From Acidimicrobiia bacterium (lineage in GTDB: Bacteria > Actinomycetota > Acidimicrobiia > Acidimicrobiales > CATQHL01): a stretch of DNA of 49,577 bases. A model generated the notes under the pieces. The model searched no databases. It saw only the letters and a program-made list of their open reading frames with translations, and was not told the origin of the DNA. The position numbers and the translations under genes were made by a program. The stretch spans positions 2,066-51,642 of the forward strand of contig JAGWAL010000007.1 in NCBI GenBank assembly GCA_021296415.1, in the 5' to 3' direction. This document shows positions 42,701-49,577 of this stretch, piece after piece; the stretch's first letter is position 1; every line of letters begins with the position of its first letter.

Positions 42701-43475
42701 CCAGATTCGTGAGCACGATGCGGTACCACGAGTTCCCCGAGAACTTGGTGAGGGTGACCTGGCCGTGCGAGTAGGAGTGGCGCGTGGCCGAGGATTCCAC
42801 CGCCACACCGTCGGCCGTCCGGATCTGCAGGACGTTGCCGCTGCAGATCGGTCCTCCGCAAAGAGACGACCCGCCGCTCGCCGTCACCGCCCAGCCGTTG
42901 CCCTCGCGCTCGACGCTGAACAGCCCGGTCTCGGGGGCGCTGTAGACGGTGGTGCCGTCCAAGACGAGCTCGAACGGACCGCGTGGCCGGAACCGGCTGC
43001 GACTGGCCGCGGCCAGGTAGACCCGCAGGTCGTCCAGATGCCATCCGCCCGTGAGCACGGTGCCGGGGTAGTAGAAGCCCAGGATGCCGCTGGCCGTCTG
43101 CCCGGCGGCGGTCCGGGCCCGCAGCGACTGGTGGCTGATGCCGACCCCATGCCCCCATCCGGCGCCGCTGAAGGTCACGTCGTCGCCGGAGTTGAGGTTC
43201 GGCGTGCTGAAGCCGGCGCTCTGCGCGGCGACGGGTGGCAAGGCGGGAAGGCTCCACAGCGTCGCGCCGACCACGCCCAACACCGTGATCGTGGCGGCAA
43301 GCCGGCGCGTGACCGTTCCGGGACCCCTGGACAGCAACGCGAGTCCCCGAGGGGAGGGGTCAGCGGTGAACCCGGCGCGCCGGGCCACGCGTGGCCCGAT
43401 GGAACGCAACCGGTGGAACCGCCTCGCGGCGAGGGAACGCCGAACACACCTCATGTGCCGGCGACGAGGTCTCAT
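39711..43475 (-). CDS. Large surface-anchored SpoIID/LytB-domain protein with seven fibronectin type III repeats
   Basis: The 1254-aa protein is built as: basic N-terminus and signal sequence (about residues 57-86, LAATITVLGVVGATLWSL), SpoIID-type domain (about 90-480) with FSGAGWGHGVGISHQS, HYLRGVAEVPPDWPVEALRAQ quoted by its core EVPPDWPVEALRAQAIASR, and TTSGGGYTENS, then seven Fn3 domains (about 490-1140), an Ala/Pro/Thr-rich stretch, and a C-terminal transmembrane helix followed by VTRRRRDLAEA. SpoIID enzymes are peptidoglycan lytic transglycosylases; the catalytic Glu is plausibly in PVEALRAQ. The protein would be anchored outside the cell. An in-frame GTG at 43313 would give a more ordinary signal peptide. 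Convergent to moeZ with 38 nt between. Confidence 0.85.
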   Translation of the reverse strand: MRPRRRHMRCVRRSLAARRFHRLRSIGPRVARRAGFTADPSPRGLALLSRGPGTVTRRLAATITVLGVVGATLWSLPALPPVAAQSAGFSTPNLNSGDDVTFSGAGWGHGVGISHQSLRARTAAGQTASGILGFYYPGTVLTGGWHLDDLRVYLAAASRSRFRPRGPFELVLDGTTVYSAPETGLFSVEREGNGWAVTASGGSSLCGGPICSGNVLQIRTADGVAVESSATRHSYSHGQVTLTKFSGNSWYRIVLTNLDLEHYLRGVAEVPPDWPVEALRAQAIASRTYALHVARENRGSDTWNVPFDLYDDTQSQVYTGNTREQSARNGPWLQAVADTAGQILTYGGQPALTLFTTSGGGYTENSGYAFNEQLPYLVAAADPYTSGDPYTPWTRTYSVDALSRWLARAGDTNVGTLRRIDVTGNISVSGRIDRATVRLTGSAGTKSVSGQRFVFVVNKGAESEGWGPLPNASGRGGHLLSTKFVFGESGSLPPEFGDPVSTPLPPAGDPPGAPRSISASPGPTEIVVSWLPPADHGGSPITGYTLTWVSSTGASGTIPTTDTNRTLRNLANGATYTISITASNAGGTSPAVTTTASPLGAAPNGPQSISVAPGPGEIVVTWLPPADNGGSLITGYTLTWVSSTGVSGSVPTTGTTHTLRNLVNGAAYTISVTASNASGTSPAVSASATPLGAPTQPREVRLQRGDGRLEVSWSPPANDGGLAVESYTVRWTGPDGAAHSSSAQGTQLTLTGLTNGAAYTVTVTATNRVGTSSPSEPASRRPGTAPGAPREVTTVRGDGRIEASWQPPDNDGGLEVTSYTITWVSSTGASGTIETSDTRYTLQNLLNGATYTITVTATNEAGTSPASSQASATPAAAPSAPANLTVDRGDGRVDLTWQPPTSDGGRPVQSYTVTWTAPDGTTASARIPQTSHTFERLANGTTYTFTVSADNEIGTSPASAPASGTPAHIPGAPVAVRTSRDDSRIHVAWDPPASDGGLGVTGYTLLWVAPDGTTNSANTTGTSHTIEGVTNGATYGITVSATNEVGTSVTADPVRATPARPPGPLAYAEIAIGHESLLVSWQPPTDDGGLPVVSYTLTWVAPDGTVTSVDTTHTSHTIEDLIGGAGYTITILANNEAGASASPMSAQATPSHAVAPAGGDQGEPAPTEATVPPAGTAGAAPAESSAAASTPAPPATPAEPAPGRIRSWQDSVTNDTAVVVLAGVGLVLIAALLVVTRRRRDLAEAASPDVADVW

Positions 43476-43641
43476 GGAGAGTTGTATCCGAAGTCGTCAC
43501 CACCCCTTGCCATTGACATCATCGCCCACATTCGCCACTTTTGCAACAGATTTGACCCTTGCCGGCCGGCCGAAGCCGATCCCGCGCCGCTGATCCCCGT
43601 CCCTCCGATGCGCCCGAGCGGGAGCGGCGGCCGCCGGGAAG

Positions 43642-43647
43642 TACACT
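43642..43647 (+). promoter_or_regulatory. Candidate leaderless -10 (TACACT) for gmd
   Basis: TACACT lies 6 nt before the gmd GTG. The same hexamer and spacing precede pdxS. Confidence 0.45.
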
Positions 43648-43653
43648 CCGCCC

Positions 43654-44634
<981 letters not shown>

Positions 44635-44643
44635 TCTGATCAC

Positions 44644-46002
44644 GTGCGGGCGCGCCGATTCTGCATCGTGGGTGGCGGCCCGGCCGGCAACTCTTGCGCG
44701 TCCGTGGCTGCTCGTCTGGGAGCCGACGTCACCCTGATCGAGAAGGACATTCTCGGCGGCGCCGCCAACCTGTGGGACTGCATCCCCTCCAAGGCCATGA
44801 TCGCTGCGGGTGGCGTGATGTCCTTCGTCTCCCGCGCCACCGGCATGGGCCTCGATCCCGTCACCCCCACCATGGACCTCGACGGGCTGCGGGAGTACAT
44901 CGAGTCCACCCAGACGCGGCTGCACGAGTCGCTGAACCAGATCCTGACGAGTCAGGGGGTGGAGATCATCAGCGGCACCGGGACGCTCGTGGGCCCGCAC
45001 GAGGTGGTCGCCGAGACGGCCGACGGCCGGCGGGAGATCACAGCCGACGTGATCGTCCTCTCCACCGGCAGCCGCCCGCGTGTGCCGGACTGGTGCGCGC
45101 CCGACGGCCGGCGCGTGCTCACCACCCGCCAGGCCTACCCGCCCCCGGAGGTGCCCCAGCACCTGGTGATTATCGGCTCGGGCGTGACCGGTGTGGAGTT
45201 CGTCCACATGTTCAAGAGCTTCGGCAGCGACGTGACCCTCATCGTGAGTCGCCAGCAGGTCCTGCCGGGGAAGGATCCCGAGGTCGCCGCCCTGCTGGAG
45301 GAGAGCTTCCTCACCCGCAAGGTGAACCTCTACAAGGGAGCGCGGGCCAGTGCCGTTGATGTCGACGACGACGGCGTGGCCGTGCGGTGCAACGACGGTC
45401 GCGTCGCCACCGGCACGCACGCTCTGCTGGCCGTCGGCGCGATCCCGAACTCCGAGCACCTGGGCTTGGCGGCGGCAGGCGTCGAGTCCCAGGACGGTTA
45501 CGTGACCATCGACCACAACTGCCGCAGTTCGGTCCCGCACATCTACGCCGCCGGCGACCTCAGCGGCAAGGCTCTGCTCTCGTCGGTGGCGGCGATGCAG
45601 GGACGCAAGATCGCCGAGCACGCCATGGGCCTGCACCAGAACCGCCCGCACCGCCACATCGACTACAGCCAGGCCGCATCGGCGGTGTTCACCGAGCCCG
45701 AGATCGCCGAGGTGGGTCTCACGGAGGCCGACGCCACCGGGCGGAAGATCAGGGTCACGAAGATGCCGTTCTCGGTGACGCCGAAGGCGCTCATCAACAA
45801 CGACCCGCGAGGCTTCCTGAAGCTGGTCTCCGATCCCGCCACCGGCGTCGTGCTGGGCGGGTCCATCGTCGGCGGGCAGGCCGCCGAGCTGATCTCGGTC
45901 GTGGCACTCGCCGTGACCGCCCGGCTCACCGTCAGCGACATCTCCGAGACGCTGTTCGCCCACCCGACGCTGTCCGAGGCCCTCGGCGACGCCGCCGAGT
46001 AG
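44644..46002 (+). CDS. Flavoprotein disulfide-reductase-family NAD(P)H dehydrogenase with a single active-site cysteine (Rv3303c-like)
   Basis: The 452-aa protein has the whole fold: FCIVGGGPAGNSCASVAAR (FAD), VIIGSGVTGVEFVHMF (NAD(P)), IYAAGDLSGKALL, and the dimer domain with HPTLSEALG. The redox motif that should be Cys-x4-Cys reads GGAANLWDCIPSK, so the first Cys is Ala and no active disulfide can form. The same kind of loss is known in mycobacterial LpdA (Rv3303c), an NAD(P)H:quinone reductase, which it resembles also in GSRPRVPDW and SVAAMQGRKIA. A quinone reductase or transhydrogenase-like role is therefore more likely than lipoamide reduction. It differs from the normal E3 at 25633. 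Confidence 0.88.
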   Translation: MRARRFCIVGGGPAGNSCASVAARLGADVTLIEKDILGGAANLWDCIPSKAMIAAGGVMSFVSRATGMGLDPVTPTMDLDGLREYIESTQTRLHESLNQILTSQGVEIISGTGTLVGPHEVVAETADGRREITADVIVLSTGSRPRVPDWCAPDGRRVLTTRQAYPPPEVPQHLVIIGSGVTGVEFVHMFKSFGSDVTLIVSRQQVLPGKDPEVAALLEESFLTRKVNLYKGARASAVDVDDDGVAVRCNDGRVATGTHALLAVGAIPNSEHLGLAAAGVESQDGYVTIDHNCRSSVPHIYAAGDLSGKALLSSVAAMQGRKIAEHAMGLHQNRPHRHIDYSQAASAVFTEPEIAEVGLTEADATGRKIRVTKMPFSVTPKALINNDPRGFLKLVSDPATGVVLGGSIVGGQAAELISVVALAVTARLTVSDISETLFAHPTLSEALGDAAE

Positions 46003-46071
46003 CGGGTCCCGGCGTCCTCCGCGCGGTCGAAGCACTCCGGACGGGGACTTTCGAGCTGTCGAGCACCACCG

Positions 46072-46581
46072 ATGAGCATCCCACCGCACACGAGTGACGA
46101 CACGCCCGCCGAATCTCAGGAGTTCGTGCTCCAGGAACCGCTGGGGTCGGTGCTGGTGCGCCTCGCCGCCCGCCTGTTCGACGCGGCGCTGATGCTCCTG
46201 GCGGTACTGGCGGGCATCCCGCTGCCGGACAGCGGGCGTATCGCCATCCTCGTGGCGGTGCCGATCCTCTACGAGACGATCATGGTGGCGATGTGCGGGA
46301 GGACGGTGGGCAAGATGGTCATGGGGCTGCACGTGGTCCGTCGCCGCGACGGCGGCCGCCCCGAGCTGCTGCCCTCGCTGGCCCGAGGCGCGCCGGCGGG
46401 CATCCTGGCGGCCGGCCCGGTGTTCGCCGCCATCGTCATGCTGCTGTGCATCCTGCCGATGGTCGGCGACACCCGCCTACAGCGCAGCCTGCAGGATCGC
46501 ATCGCCCGCACCGTCGTCGTCCAGCGCCAACGCCCCTGGGCAGCCCGATCCACGACCGAACCCGCCCGTGGCGCGTCCTGA
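46072..46581 (+). CDS. RDD-family membrane protein
   Basis: The 169-aa protein has the RDD core: VRLAARLFDAALMLLAVLA (Arg...Asp in the first helix), VPILYETIMVAMCGRTVGKMVMGLHVV and a third helix ILAAGPVFAAIVMLLCILP, three helices in total. The family is widespread, of largely unknown function, with some members proposed as transporters of ions or osmolytes. The ATG at 46072 is used. The C-terminal tail is basic and hydrophilic. It is convergent with the PhyH gene. Confidence 0.85.
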   Translation: MSIPPHTSDDTPAESQEFVLQEPLGSVLVRLAARLFDAALMLLAVLAGIPLPDSGRIAILVAVPILYETIMVAMCGRTVGKMVMGLHVVRRRDGGRPELLPSLARGAPAGILAAGPVFAAIVMLLCILPMVGDTRLQRSLQDRIARTVVVQRQRPWAARSTTEPARGAS

Positions 46582-46629
46582 CTCCGAGCCGGCCGGCACC
46601 CACCCGGCCGGCGAGTGCGGCGCCGCAAC

Positions 46630-47556
46630 TCAGCTGTAGCCGTCGTCCTGCTGCTGCGAGCTGAAGATGGTGGGAAGACCCTTGCGCGCGAAGTCGGGGG
46701 CACCGTGCATCCGGCGGCCACCGATGGTGAGCATCTGGGAAGCCTCGCCGCCGCAGATGCGGCCGCCGTGCGAGTCGAGGATGCTGTTCAAGCCGATCTG
46801 GTTGACGGGGTAGGAGTCGAGGGCCGAGTAGGTCTGCAGCAGCAGCGGGCGAGGCCGCGGCGAGTTGTTCGGCAGCGAACCGTGAATCATGCAGCAGTTG
46901 TGGACGGTCACCGACCCCGCCGAGCCGTCGAGGTACACCACCCGGTCGAGGTCCAGCCCGGCGACGTCGGCGTCGTTCAAGGCGCCGGCCCACGAGCCGT
47001 CGGCGCCGTACAGGTCGTAGAGCGGACCGAGATGGCTGCCGGGGAGCACCCCCATCGGCGCCATGTCCGCGTCGACGTCGCTGAGGTAGACGCCGATCGT
47101 GAGCGGGGTGAAATCGGTGTGGGGCCAGAACTGGATGTCCTGGTGCCATTTCACCTCGGCGCCGCCGCCGGCCCACTTGAAGTTGAGTTTGGAGTGGTGA
47201 TACCGGACCGGCCCGCCCAGCAACGCCGAGGCGAGCTGCGCAGGTGGGCCCTCGAACGTGAACCGCGCATAGGTGGGGTGCCGGTCGACCGGGTAGTTGA
47301 GGCGCCGCAGCCTCGGGGCCTCGGCGGTATGCGTCGGTTCGAGATCGAAGACCGTGCCCGAGGATGTCTCCGAGCGGCTGGCCTCCACGAACTCCGCGGT
47401 GACGGCATTGAGTTCGTCGAGCCACTCCGGCCCGACGAACTCGGGCAGGCACAGGTACCCGTTCGCCTCGTACTCGGCGCGTTGGCGATCCGAGATGAGA
47501 TCTGCCACGTTTGAGATGAGATCTGCCACGTTTGGGGGTGCGTCCGCGAGCGTCAT
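46630..47556 (-). CDS. Phytanoyl-CoA dioxygenase (PhyH) family protein
   Basis: It is an Fe(II)/2-oxoglutarate-dependent oxygenase of unknown substrate. The 308-aa protein shows the metal site WHQDIQFWPHTD (His-x-Asp) and a distal His in VHNCCMIHGSLPNNS, with the 2-oxoglutarate Arg in RPRPLLLQTY; YLSDVDADMAPMGVLPGSH is typical of the family. The ATG at 47556 is chosen because the minus-strand hexamer TATGGT lies 6 nt upstream; a TTG two codons earlier falls inside that gap. Codons 9-22 are a perfect 21-nt tandem duplication (NVADLIS twice). Confidence 0.9.
   Translation of the reverse strand: MTLADAPPNVADLISNVADLISDRQRAEYEANGYLCLPEFVGPEWLDELNAVTAEFVEASRSETSSGTVFDLEPTHTAEAPRLRRLNYPVDRHPTYARFTFEGPPAQLASALLGGPVRYHHSKLNFKWAGGGAEVKWHQDIQFWPHTDFTPLTIGVYLSDVDADMAPMGVLPGSHLGPLYDLYGADGSWAGALNDADVAGLDLDRVVYLDGSAGSVTVHNCCMIHGSLPNNSPRPRPLLLQTYSALDSYPVNQIGLNSILDSHGGRICGGEASQMLTIGGRRMHGAPDFARKGLPTIFSSQQQDDGYS
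47492..47533. repeat. Perfect 21-bp tandem duplication inside the PhyH gene
   Basis: The units 47492-47512 and 47513-47533 are identical and in frame, encoding NVADLIS twice near the N-terminus. Perfect identity suggests a recent slippage event or a contracting/expanding tract. Confidence 0.9.
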
Positions 47557-47562
47557 GTCCAA

Positions 47563-47568
47563 ACCATA
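47563..47568 (-). promoter_or_regulatory. Candidate leaderless -10 (TATGGT) for the PhyH gene
   Basis: On the minus strand TATGGT is followed by 6 nt and then the ATG at 47556. Confidence 0.45.
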
Positions 47569-47710
47569 CCGGGCGAGCCTGGCATGTATCCGTGTGCGGC
47601 TCTGCCGCGGCAGACGGTCGCTGCCGGCTGCCGGAGGCGCCGGCTGCCCTCGGACGGACCGTGCCGGCCGGGCGTCGCGGCTTCACTGCAGCGGCGACCG
47701 TCGCACTGCC

Positions 47711-47716
47711 TACGCT
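47711..47716 (+). promoter_or_regulatory. Candidate leaderless -10 (TACGCT) for fxsA
   Basis: TACGCT lies 7 nt before the ATG at 47724. Confidence 0.4.
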
Positions 47717-47723
47717 GAGGGCG

Positions 47724-48278
47724 ATGTTCATAGTCCTGCTGCTGGTGCTGCTGGGCATACCGGTTGCGGAGATCTTCTTCATCATCCGGGTGGCTCGTGA
47801 CTTGGGCATCGCCGAGACCATCGGCCTGCTGGTGGCGGTGACGCTCGCCGGGGCCTGGTTGGTGCGCCGCTCCGGCCTCGGCGTGCTGCGTCAGATCCAG
47901 GAGCGGCTCGCCCGCGGCGAGATCCCCGGGAAGGAACTCGTGGACGGTCTGCTCATCCTCGTCGGCGGCCTGCTGATGCTGACGCCCGGTTTCCTGACCG
48001 ACGCCGTGGGGTTGCTGCTTCTGGTTCCCCCGACCCGCTTGGCGCTGCGCGCACTGCTGATCCGCAGGTACAGCAAGCGGATCCGAATCGCCGGCTGGAA
48101 AGCCGGACCGGGCGCGTCCGGATTCAGCGGCTTCGGTGCGGGCGGTCGGCGCCACGGGGCGGGCGGCTTCGGATCCGGTTCCGACACCGAGCCCGGTCGG
48201 GGCGACGTGCGCGACGTCCGGGAGCCACGCCAGTTGCGCAAGGGCCGACGGCGTCGGACGGAACCCGACGAGGACTGA
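47724..48278 (+). CDS. fxsA: FxsA-family membrane protein
   Basis: The 184-aa protein has the FxsA core: a first helix FIVLLLVLLGIPVAEIFFII, a second near IGLLVAVTLAGAWLVRRSGL, and GLLILVGGLLMLTPGFLTDAVGLLLLVPPTR quoted by its core LLMLTPGFLTDAVGLLLL. In E. coli FxsA modifies phage T7 exclusion by F; its cellular role is unclear. The C-terminal 60 residues are Gly/Arg-rich and hydrophilic. The start is supported by TACGCT 7 nt upstream. The 156 nt to the next gene's 3' end hold nothing I can identify. Confidence 0.9.
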   Translation: MFIVLLLVLLGIPVAEIFFIIRVARDLGIAETIGLLVAVTLAGAWLVRRSGLGVLRQIQERLARGEIPGKELVDGLLILVGGLLMLTPGFLTDAVGLLLLVPPTRLALRALLIRRYSKRIRIAGWKAGPGASGFSGFGAGGRRHGAGGFGSGSDTEPGRGDVRDVREPRQLRKGRRRRTEPDED

Positions 48279-48434
48279 TCGCATCAACACCGCTTCTCCG
48301 GACGCCGCGACCGCCGGATGACCGAACCGATGAAGTCGACGTAGCGCCGGAGAGGGTGTCGGCCGGGCACGCCCAGCAGCCCGGCGGCGCCCGCCATGTG
48401 GAGCGATCCCGGCGCGGTTGCCCCGGCCCGCCCC

Positions 48435-49472
48435 TCAGGCCTCCAGTTCCGCCCGCACGATGGCGGCTCCGGCGGCCAGCGCCGACAGCTTGGCGAAGGC
48501 GACCTCGCGGGACAGGTACTTCATGCCGCAGTCGGGGGCGGGGATCAGCCGGTCCGCCGAGATGTATTGCAGCGCATCGCGGATCCGCTGCGCCACCGTC
48601 TCCGGTGTCTCCACGGTGGCGTCGCCGTTGTCGATCACGCCGAGCACGACGCTCTTGTCGGGCAACTTCTCGAGGATGTCCAGGTCGATCCCCGGCTGCG
48701 CCGCCTCGATGGAGACTTGGTCGACGGCGCTGACGTTCAACTCCGGGAGGAAGGCGTAGGCGTCCGGTTTCCCGAGACCCCGCCAGGCGTGGATGGCCGC
48801 GTACCCGAAGCACATGTGGAGCACGGTCGTCCCCGTGACCCCGTCGAGCGCCTCGTCGAGCACCTCGACCGCGTACTCCAAGGCCTTCTCGGGCTTGGCC
48901 TGCATGTACGGCTCGTCGAGCTGCACCACGTCGGCCCCGGCGGCGAACAGGTCCTTGATCTCCCGGTTGACCACCTTGGCGTAGGCGGAGGCGGCCTTGC
49001 GCTCGTCGCCGTAGTGATCGTCCTGGGCCTGCTGGATCAACGTGAACGGTCCGGGCAGCGTGAGCTTGACGGCGCGGCTGCTGTGGGCTCGGAGCAACTC
49101 GACGTCGCGCACGCCGATCGGCTCAGCCCGGGTGATCGGCCCGGCGATGCGGGGAACGGGATTCGGCTTGCCCGTGCGATCCATGGCGGTGCCGTGGCGC
49201 TCGGGGTCGATGCCCCCCAGGGCGGTGGCGAAGCGGTTGGAGTAGCTCTCGCGCCGGATCTCACCGTCGGTGATGATGTCGATGCCGGCGCCCTCCATCT
49301 CCCCGATCGCCACGATGGTGGCGTCGTCCTGGGCCTCGGTGAGGTGTTCCGGCGGGATCCGCCAGAGTTCCCTGGCACGCACCCGCGGCGGAAGCCGGGT
49401 GCACAGCGCCGGCCGATCGATCAGCCAGTCCGGCTGCGGAAAGCTCCCCACCACGGCTGTCGGCAACAGCAC
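48435..49472 (-). CDS. Short cobalamin-independent methionine synthase-like protein (MetE C-terminal domain/UROD-type)
   Basis: The 345-aa protein corresponds to the catalytic barrel of MetE without the N-terminal domain, as in archaeal MetE and in related enzymes such as epoxyalkane:coenzyme M transferase. Zinc-thiolate ligands are visible: His-x-Cys in VLHMCFGYA, Glu in QVSIEAAQP and Cys in APDCGMKYL. IITDGEIRRESYSNRF and LDEPYMQ are family marks. It probably transfers or accepts an alkyl group on a thiol; homocysteine methylation is one candidate. The GTG at 49472 is preceded by TAGGCT (minus, 49480-49485) at 7 nt, so the mRNA is probably leaderless. Confidence 0.85.
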   Translation of the reverse strand: MLLPTAVVGSFPQPDWLIDRPALCTRLPPRVRARELWRIPPEHLTEAQDDATIVAIGEMEGAGIDIITDGEIRRESYSNRFATALGGIDPERHGTAMDRTGKPNPVPRIAGPITRAEPIGVRDVELLRAHSSRAVKLTLPGPFTLIQQAQDDHYGDERKAASAYAKVVNREIKDLFAAGADVVQLDEPYMQAKPEKALEYAVEVLDEALDGVTGTTVLHMCFGYAAIHAWRGLGKPDAYAFLPELNVSAVDQVSIEAAQPGIDLDILEKLPDKSVVLGVIDNGDATVETPETVAQRIRDALQYISADRLIPAPDCGMKYLSREVAFAKLSALAAGAAIVRAELEA

Positions 49473-49479
49473 GCCGCGG

Positions 49480-49485
49480 AGCCTA
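49480..49485 (-). promoter_or_regulatory. Candidate leaderless -10 (TAGGCT) for the MetE-like gene
   Basis: On the minus strand TAGGCT ends 7 nt before the GTG at 49472. Confidence 0.4.
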
Positions 49486-49543
49486 ACGGACGCGCCCGCC
49501 CTGCCCGGCCCGGCCGCCGAGCACCGGCTGTCGCCTGTGTAGC

Positions 49544-49577
49544 TCAGTCGAAGAGGGTCGGCTGGGGCGTGGGCGAT
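49544..49577 (-). CDS. Possible 3' end of a gene entering from the right edge
   Basis: On the minus strand ten codons reading SPTPQPTLFD end in TGA at 49544-49546. Endings like PTLFD-stop are common in real proteins, and the position 5' of the MetE-like gene on the same strand is reasonable, but the piece is too short to be sure or to identify. Confidence 0.25.
   Translation of the reverse strand, partial: SPTPQPTLFD

Noticed and set aside
43040..43180. GWGHGVG motif at the N-terminus of the SpoIID domain as a circular permutation.
   Set aside because: Many actinobacterial SpoIID-like proteins have this arrangement, so it is not special to this gene.
43510..43560. TTGACA on the plus strand upstream of gmd as a promoter.
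   Set aside because: No -10 lies at 16-18 nt, and it is more than 100 nt from the better placed TACACT.
49530..49577. TGTAGCTCAGTCG near the right edge resembles the D-arm of a tRNA.
   Set aside because: The D-stem would be only three pairs, no proper acceptor stem precedes it, and the rest lies outside the window; a minus-strand coding tail explains it as well.

Overview
The window is one continuous stretch of high-GC actinobacterial chromosome, densely coding and mostly on the + strand. Several independent markers place it in Actinomycetota, and the gene mix fits an uncultured Acidimicrobiia-like lineage best (inference): a mycothiol ligase (MshC), inositol-1-phosphate synthase (Ino1), an F420-type NADP oxidoreductase, an InhA-type enoyl reductase, and the thrS-HIT-pgsA-acyltransferase-pimA block that makes phosphatidylinositol mannosides in mycobacteria. 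I see no tRNA, rRNA, IS element, prophage or CRISPR array.

Layout. 1-1805: a frameshifted SMP-30-like gene running off the left edge and fabI/inhA, both on the minus strand. 1829-10093: npdG-mshC-thrS-HIT-(membrane protein)-pgsA-acyltransferase-pimA-(M48-like pseudoprotease). 10181-12458: pdxS-pdxT-yebC. 12469-16771: ruvC-ruvA-ruvB-queA-tgt. 16895-20552: yajC-secD-secF-apt. 20735-23011: relA/rel. Next come an epimerase, a tiny hydrophobic peptide and an M23 peptidase. 25633-30171 is a 2-oxoacid dehydrogenase/lipoate block: lpdA, E2, and a single reading frame carrying both LipB and LipA. 30217-35013 holds a membrane protein, a LysR regulator divergent from ino1, a tandem repeat and pepA. 35033-37464 (minus) holds a 58-aa membrane protein, a winged-helix-type protein with an unusual AT-rich promoter, and a serine beta-lactamase-fold enzyme. 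37481-49577 holds a sirtuin, moeZ, a very large SpoIID/fibronectin-III surface protein, gmd, a single-cysteine flavoprotein reductase, RDD, PhyH and FxsA proteins, a short MetE-like enzyme, and perhaps the tail of one more gene.

Working together: Ino1 supplies inositol phosphate both to phosphatidylinositol/PIM synthesis (PgsA, acyltransferase, PimA) and to mycothiol (MshC). LpdA and E2 need lipoyl groups from LipB/LipA. The ruv-queA-tgt-yajC-secDF order is the widespread bacterial one, while apt-rel after secF is the actinobacterial one.

Most notable observations: (1) the LipA half lacks two of the three radical-SAM cysteines, exactly as an 18-nt in-frame deletion would produce, and is fused in frame to LipB; (2) the tRNA-guanine transglycosylase keeps both catalytic aspartates but has lost all three zinc cysteines; (3) at least 14 genes have a TAnnnT hexamer 6-7 nt upstream of the start codon, a leaderless-promoter signature that also fixes several starts; (4) a family of intergenic hairpin repeats; (5) three 10-bp AT-rich direct repeats over the promoter of a winged-helix gene; (6) an HtpX-like protein with a destroyed HExxH site inside the PIM cluster.
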